From positions 20,899 to 84,898 of the forward strand of contig CACWLK010000012.1 in assembly GCA_902761715.1 (NCBI GenBank): 64,000 nt of DNA, given 5' to 3'. The notes under the pieces were generated by a model. The model was not told the DNA's origin and did not search any database. It saw only the letters and a program-made list of their open reading frames with translations. Origin of the DNA: an uncultured Rhodospirillales bacterium. GTDB lineage: Bacteria > Pseudomonadota > Alphaproteobacteria > RF32 > CAG-239. The translations under genes and the position numbers were made by a program. Numbering within the stretch: the stretch's first letter is position 1; every line of letters starts with the position of its first letter. This document shows, piece after piece, positions 60,986 through 64,000 of this stretch.

Positions 60986-61558
60986 TTATACACCCATTGC
61001 CGAAGCTATAGCTTCCATAGACAAGCCTTTATACATAAAGTCGTGCATATCCTTATCATATTTAGCCATACGCCTATTTGCCTTACTAACAGACAGTTTT
61101 TTCTCATTTATTAAATATGCTCTTACATCATCTTTAAATTTTTGCATATCCCAAATATCACGCCCAAGATGTGCTCTTATAGCTTGAGAAAACGGACCTT
61201 GAACTGTTGGTGAGCCTGCCTTCCATACAAGTTCTCGTAATTCGGCATCAGAAAGGTTTGCATTCTTCCAATCAATTGCTCGGCGATATTCATTATTGAT
61301 TGTTTTATCACTTTTTTGAGGAGTTGCTTGATTACACCGTTTTTTAAACTCTTCTTCCGTAATTTCTTCAAGGTCTTCTGTAATATCTATGTTCCCAATT
61401 CCATAATATGGGTCTTCATCTGGCTCATATCCGATTATTCTGTCAGAGACAATGAATTCGTCATCTTTGACCCATTCGCCATTTTTATATAGATAGTTAT
61501 CAAGAAACGAATTGCTTTTAGCAAACATCTTTTTACTTTTAATGTAGTAGTATTTCAT
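60986..61558 (-). CDS. hypothetical protein, WYL-regulated
   Basis: A 190-aa protein starting MKYYYIKSKKMFAKSN, placed by GGAGGG 5 nt before ATG 61558 (the open frame extends to 61690 but covers the promoter). The C-terminal half (WDMQKFKDDVRAYLINEKKLSVSKANRRMAKYDKDMHDFMYKGLSMEAIASAMGV) is helical and basic, perhaps nucleic-acid binding. Promoter TTGCCA-17-TATAAT with operator g upstream. No family recognised. Confidence 0.65.
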   Translation of the reverse strand: MKYYYIKSKKMFAKSNSFLDNYLYKNGEWVKDDEFIVSDRIIGYEPDEDPYYGIGNIDITEDLEEITEEEFKKRCNQATPQKSDKTINNEYRRAIDWKNANLSDAELRELVWKAGSPTVQGPFSQAIRAHLGRDIWDMQKFKDDVRAYLINEKKLSVSKANRRMAKYDKDMHDFMYKGLSMEAIASAMGV

Positions 61559-61580
61559 ATTACCCTCCTTCTTACAACTA

Positions 61581-61643
61581 ATTATAGCATTTTTGCGCTT
61601 AGTTGGCAACAGGGCGAGTTCATAGAAATGCCAAAATTTGGCA
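61581..61643 (-). promoter_or_regulatory. promoter with WYL-type operator g
   Basis: Perfect palindrome TGCCAAA-A-TTTGGCA at 61629-61643; 19-nt gap; -35 TTGCCA (61609-61604); 17 nt; -10 TATAAT (61586-61581); then the gene at 61558. The cleanest example of the shared architecture. Confidence 0.8.
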
Positions 61644-61714
61644 CTACTAAAATTTGGTGTATAGGTCAACTTGATAGTAATGCTAATCAAGATTTATCGC
61701 CTATAGCCTAAAAA

Positions 61715-61803
61715 CAAAAAAGAAAAACGCTGTTGGGCAGTCCTTAGGAACAGCCACCGAGGGCAAGACTAAAAGCAGACCACTCGGAAAAAACAACAGC
61801 GAT
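61715..61803 (-). ncRNA. candidate small RNA C (WYL-regulated)
   Basis: About 88 nt from the promoter of operator f to TTTTTCTTTTTTG. The outer stem CGCTGTTG...CAACAGCG closes the molecule just before the T-rich terminator, and an inner stem CCGAG...CTCGG holds a loop. No ORF. The compact fold with promoter and terminator makes it the best-defined RNA of the three. Confidence 0.72.
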
Positions 61804-61809
61804 AAGATT

Positions 61810-61872
61810 ATTATGAGCGATTTAATCGATTATGTCAATACACCCAAATTTAAGTTTTGCCACAATCTGACA
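61810..61872 (-). promoter_or_regulatory. promoter with WYL-type operator f
   Basis: Operator TGCCA-CAATC-TGACA at 61858-61872; 19-nt gap; -35 TTGACA (61838-61833); 17 nt; -10 CATAAT (61815-61810). Sequence between operator and -35 is nearly the same as in sites d and e, so the three RNA promoters are copies of one another. Confidence 0.78.
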
Positions 61873-62454
61873 TCAGTTATACAAAACAGGTTTTTCTTTT
61901 GTAAAATTTACAAGCATTGCGATAGCATTTTGGTATTCCTTATATTCTTCTTCATTTTGAGAGATATTTTCAGCTTGAAATTTTAATCGCTGAATTTCTA
62001 TAGGCAGATATTTGAGTAAGATTTTCAAGTTAGGGATGGGACCAACTTTTTTGGCTCCTTTGGTAATAAAGTAGCAAGCCAAATCAATTTTGGCGTATAG
62101 CATAGCAACTCCCAGAACCGTATAACCGTTTTTATCAACTGCATTGATATCCATATGGCATTCGTCTAATAAATATTTTATTAGTTGACCGTGCCCATAT
62201 GCAACTACAGTATGCAATAAGCTATCACCGGTTTGCGGGTCAATAAAATCTAATGATGCCCCGAATCCCAAAATACACTTAAAACGATCTAGACTTCCGC
62301 TTTTGGTAGCATAAAAAATTGCATTTCTTCCTTTGGAATCTTTTTCATTAATGAGATCTCTTATATTATTCTCATCCAGCATTTTTTTAAAAGTGTCTAA
62401 ATCATCATCTAAAATTGCTTGGTGTTGTGGTAAAAGTTTTTCTTCACTCATCAT
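61873..62454 (-). CDS. ankyrin-repeat protein
   Basis: A 193-aa protein with about four ankyrin repeats (DSKGRNAIFYATKSGSLDRFKCILGFGA, DPQTGDSLLHTVVAYGHGQLIKYLL, DKNGYTVLGVAMLYAKIDLACYFITKGA) and a helical C-terminus. Ankyrin repeats bind partner proteins. AAAGGAC lies before ATGATG. The stop abuts operator f. It is upstream of nothing on its own strand but follows the DnaQ-like gene by 15 nt, probably in one operon. Confidence 0.8.
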   Translation of the reverse strand: MMSEEKLLPQHQAILDDDLDTFKKMLDENNIRDLINEKDSKGRNAIFYATKSGSLDRFKCILGFGASLDFIDPQTGDSLLHTVVAYGHGQLIKYLLDECHMDINAVDKNGYTVLGVAMLYAKIDLACYFITKGAKKVGPIPNLKILLKYLPIEIQRLKFQAENISQNEEEYKEYQNAIAMLVNFTKEKPVLYN

Positions 62455-62469
62455 AATGTCCTTTATTAT

Positions 62470-62982
62470 CTAGATATTTTTCAATTTTTTATAGATTTCA
62501 AGCATACGCAGAGCATCTAACAATGCACCGCTATATGGAGAATTTTTGATTTTAATGTTAAGTCGTTCGGTCAAAGCTAATAGACCGTTTTTTTGGTTAG
62601 GAAAAACCTTTTTTGCCATCTCCAATGTATCGGTCATTTTGTTCGGTAGTTCAAAACCGATTTCATTATTTACAAAGTCCATGTCGAAATTTATATGATG
62701 ACCGATGATTTCTTTCCCCTCAATAAAGTGCAAAAAGCAGTCTTTATATACAGCAAATGTCGGATAATTTTTTAGAAATTTTCTATTAAGGCCATGAACT
62801 GCAACAATATCTCTTGGAATACTGCGTTCCGGATTGATATAAGCGTGAAAAACAGCTCCGGTTTGAATATCGTTTTTATCAATTTCAATAGCGGCAATTT
62901 CTACCAGTTTGTGCCCTTCTTTCGGGCTAAAACCGGTTGTTTCCGTGGTCATAACGACTTTTTTATCAGACAATGATTTCAT
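62470..62982 (-). CDS. DnaQ-like exonuclease fold, catalytic residues missing
   Basis: A 170-aa DEDD-fold protein: VVMTTETTGFSPKEG (motif I, where the first acid of DxE is Thr; E14 remains), GHHINFDMDFVNNEIG (motif II, Asp kept) and YSGALLDALRMLEIY (motif III, the usual His replaced by Ser/Tyr, Asp kept). It is probably a weak or inactive nuclease, perhaps a single-strand-binding or regulatory module. The start at 62982 follows GAGGAG. Confidence 0.75.
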   Translation of the reverse strand: MKSLSDKKVVMTTETTGFSPKEGHKLVEIAAIEIDKNDIQTGAVFHAYINPERSIPRDIVAVHGLNRKFLKNYPTFAVYKDCFLHFIEGKEIIGHHINFDMDFVNNEIGFELPNKMTDTLEMAKKVFPNQKNGLLALTERLNIKIKNSPYSGALLDALRMLEIYKKLKNI

Positions 62983-62983
62983 T

Positions 62984-63655
62984 TTAGTTCTCCTCATAAA
63001 ACCAAAGTTTCGGGCAGTCTTTTAAGTATTCATCATATTTCAAAGATGATGCGTTTGCTTGGATGTGTGTAACCGTATCGCCAGATGGATTAACAGCCTC
63101 AATATCTATCGGCTCCTGATAACCATTTACAGCAGTCAACCTAAAAGTCATATCCACAGCGAGCAGAATATCGGAAGAATCCTTTTGCCAACAGATAACC
63201 GGAATGTTAAGCATTTGCGCCGCATCTTTAAGTATCAGTGTTGACGTTTCTTCTGTAGTATCGTACCTCAACTTGTATATCGGCGTAACGATAGCTAATA
63301 ATTTTTTGTTTCGCAGATGCTTGAATTTATCCATTTCCAACCAAGCAGAAAGACTTCTTTGCAACACTTCTGCATCTGTCGGTAAACCATTCTTGGATAA
63401 TATATTATTCTTTGATATTCTGTCACTAATCAACGGCTTATCATCTTCGGAATTATCATCAAAAATAGTAGATGTAAAAAGGTAGAAATCATATCTATTC
63501 ATAAGTAAAACATAACCATCGTTATGGTCTAAAATGCCTTGCATTAAACTGATAACAAACTGTTCTGATTGCACACACTTGCCCTGAATTGATATTAAAT
63601 CACCGGAATTAAGGCAATTCAGTTCATCAATAAATTTAAATCCGGTTTTTATCAT
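62984..63655 (-). CDS. DnaB-type RecA-fold protein, degraded P-loop
   Basis: A 223-aa protein with the DnaB/RadA outline (KTGFKFIDELNCLNSGDLISIQGKCVQSEQFVISLMQGILD). The P-loop is changed from GxxxxGKT to GKCVQSEQ, and a VDMTFRLTAVNG-like region follows. It is shorter than the 52560 relative. ATPase activity is doubtful. ATGA-type overlap with the gene at 63652, and 1 nt separates it from the DnaQ-like gene: one operon. Confidence 0.6.
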   Translation of the reverse strand: MIKTGFKFIDELNCLNSGDLISIQGKCVQSEQFVISLMQGILDHNDGYVLLMNRYDFYLFTSTIFDDNSEDDKPLISDRISKNNILSKNGLPTDAEVLQRSLSAWLEMDKFKHLRNKKLLAIVTPIYKLRYDTTEETSTLILKDAAQMLNIPVICWQKDSSDILLAVDMTFRLTAVNGYQEPIDIEAVNPSGDTVTHIQANASSLKYDEYLKDCPKLWFYEEN

Positions 63656-63906
63656 TTTAGTTCGTCCTCGTTGATCTCCTTGACTTTAACGCCTTCTTTA
63701 TCAAACAAATCTATCTTTCCGGTAATGTCTGACTTAACATAAACAAAATTTTCATCATATTTGATAATCGTTTTGTCTGTGCCCCATGCCGGACAACGCA
63801 TATAATGTCCGTTGCGTGAAGCAATTCCGATTGGACCTTTCATCTTATATGGAAAAGTAGTTATTTTAGGGCTGGTATCCAGCAAATCTTTAATGTAATC
63901 AATCAT
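63652..63906 (-). CDS. small acidic protein, tandem paralogue
   Basis: An 84-aa protein ending YVKSDITGKIDLFDKEGVKVKEINEDELK. The same pattern (YVLSETEGKIDLLDNNWNKVKEIDIEELEA) ends the partial gene just upstream, so these are tandem duplicates. Beta-rich, no family recognised. It overlaps both neighbours by 4 nt, in one operon with the DnaB-like and DnaQ-like genes. Confidence 0.65.
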   Translation of the reverse strand: MIDYIKDLLDTSPKITTFPYKMKGPIGIASRNGHYMRCPAWGTDKTIIKYDENFVYVKSDITGKIDLFDKEGVKVKEINEDELK

Positions 63907-64000
63907 GCTTCCAACTCCTCTATATCTATTTCCTTGACTTTGTTCCAGTTGTTATCAAGTAAATCAATTTTTCCTTCTGTTTCAGAAAGAACATAAATGT
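63903..64000 (-). CDS. partial small acidic protein, tandem paralogue
   Basis: The window edge cuts the 5' end; ~32 codons remain, ending in EELEA and TGA at 63903-63905. The C-terminus resembles the downstream gene (GKIDLLD.. versus GKIDLFD.., KVKEI in both). The stop overlaps the next start as ATGA, so translation is coupled. Confidence 0.6.
   Translation of the reverse strand, partial: IYVLSETEGKIDLLDNNWNKVKEIDIEELEA

Overview
The window looks like the chromosome of an alphaproteobacterium, probably host-associated or gut-dwelling, of moderate to low GC. Evidence for this is the hflK-hflC-degP-holC gene order, a GTTC-N7-GTTC (alphaproteobacterial LexA-type) box upstream of a Y-family polymerase, and a DUF2924/large serine recombinase pair typical of alphaproteobacterial elements. 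No species is assigned.

Layout. 1-6.6 kb is ordinary chromosome: a partial mrp, the hflKC-degP-holC-D-Ala-D-Ala dipeptidase operon, and two paralogous small membrane proteins. At 6.67-7.0 kb lie a 37-nt 5' tRNA fragment and an intact tRNA-Pro(GGG). From 7.1 to 38.1 kb there is an essentially complete lambda-like siphophage prophage: integrase, early genes, a phage MetK next to a ParB-like/DNA methylase, GpA-type terminase, gpW, portal, S49 protease/scaffold, gpD, gpE, tail genes with a G/GT -1 frameshift, three paralogous tail fibres, gpK and gpJ homologues, and a holin/lysin/overlapping-spanin lysis module. Two AT-rich morons interrupt the late operon. At 38.2-48.3 kb come an HU gene, a small serine DNA invertase, a 140-bp segment bounded by perfect 17-bp inverted repeats (a probable phase switch), and a glycan operon (GT2, UDP-xylose synthase, UDP-glucose dehydrogenase, acyltransferase, a GT8-GT2-GT8 fusion and an MsbA-like exporter). 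At 48.3-50.3 kb are a trypsin-like protein and an SOS-controlled, apparently leaderless UmuC-like polymerase. A perfect 99-bp direct repeat (6995-7093 and 53937-54035) brackets the 47 kb between the tRNA and a GmrSD-type restriction gene.

From 50.3 to 64 kb there is an unusual island that I consider the most novel part. It has two WYL-domain regulators, a GIY-YIG-like protein, one DnaB-type RecA-fold ATPase with an intact Walker A plus two relatives with degraded Walker A, a DnaQ-like protein lacking catalytic residues, ankyrin and small tandem acidic proteins, and at least three candidate structured RNAs on the minus strand. Seven copies of a 15-bp operator, TGYCA-N5-TGRCA, sit at fixed distances (mostly 18-19 nt, or 8 nt for the regulators) upstream of recognisable -35/-10 promoters. 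This implies one WYL-controlled regulon of proteins and non-coding RNAs.

All calls come from reading the sequence only. Family assignments rest on remembered motifs, and no database search or folding program was run.
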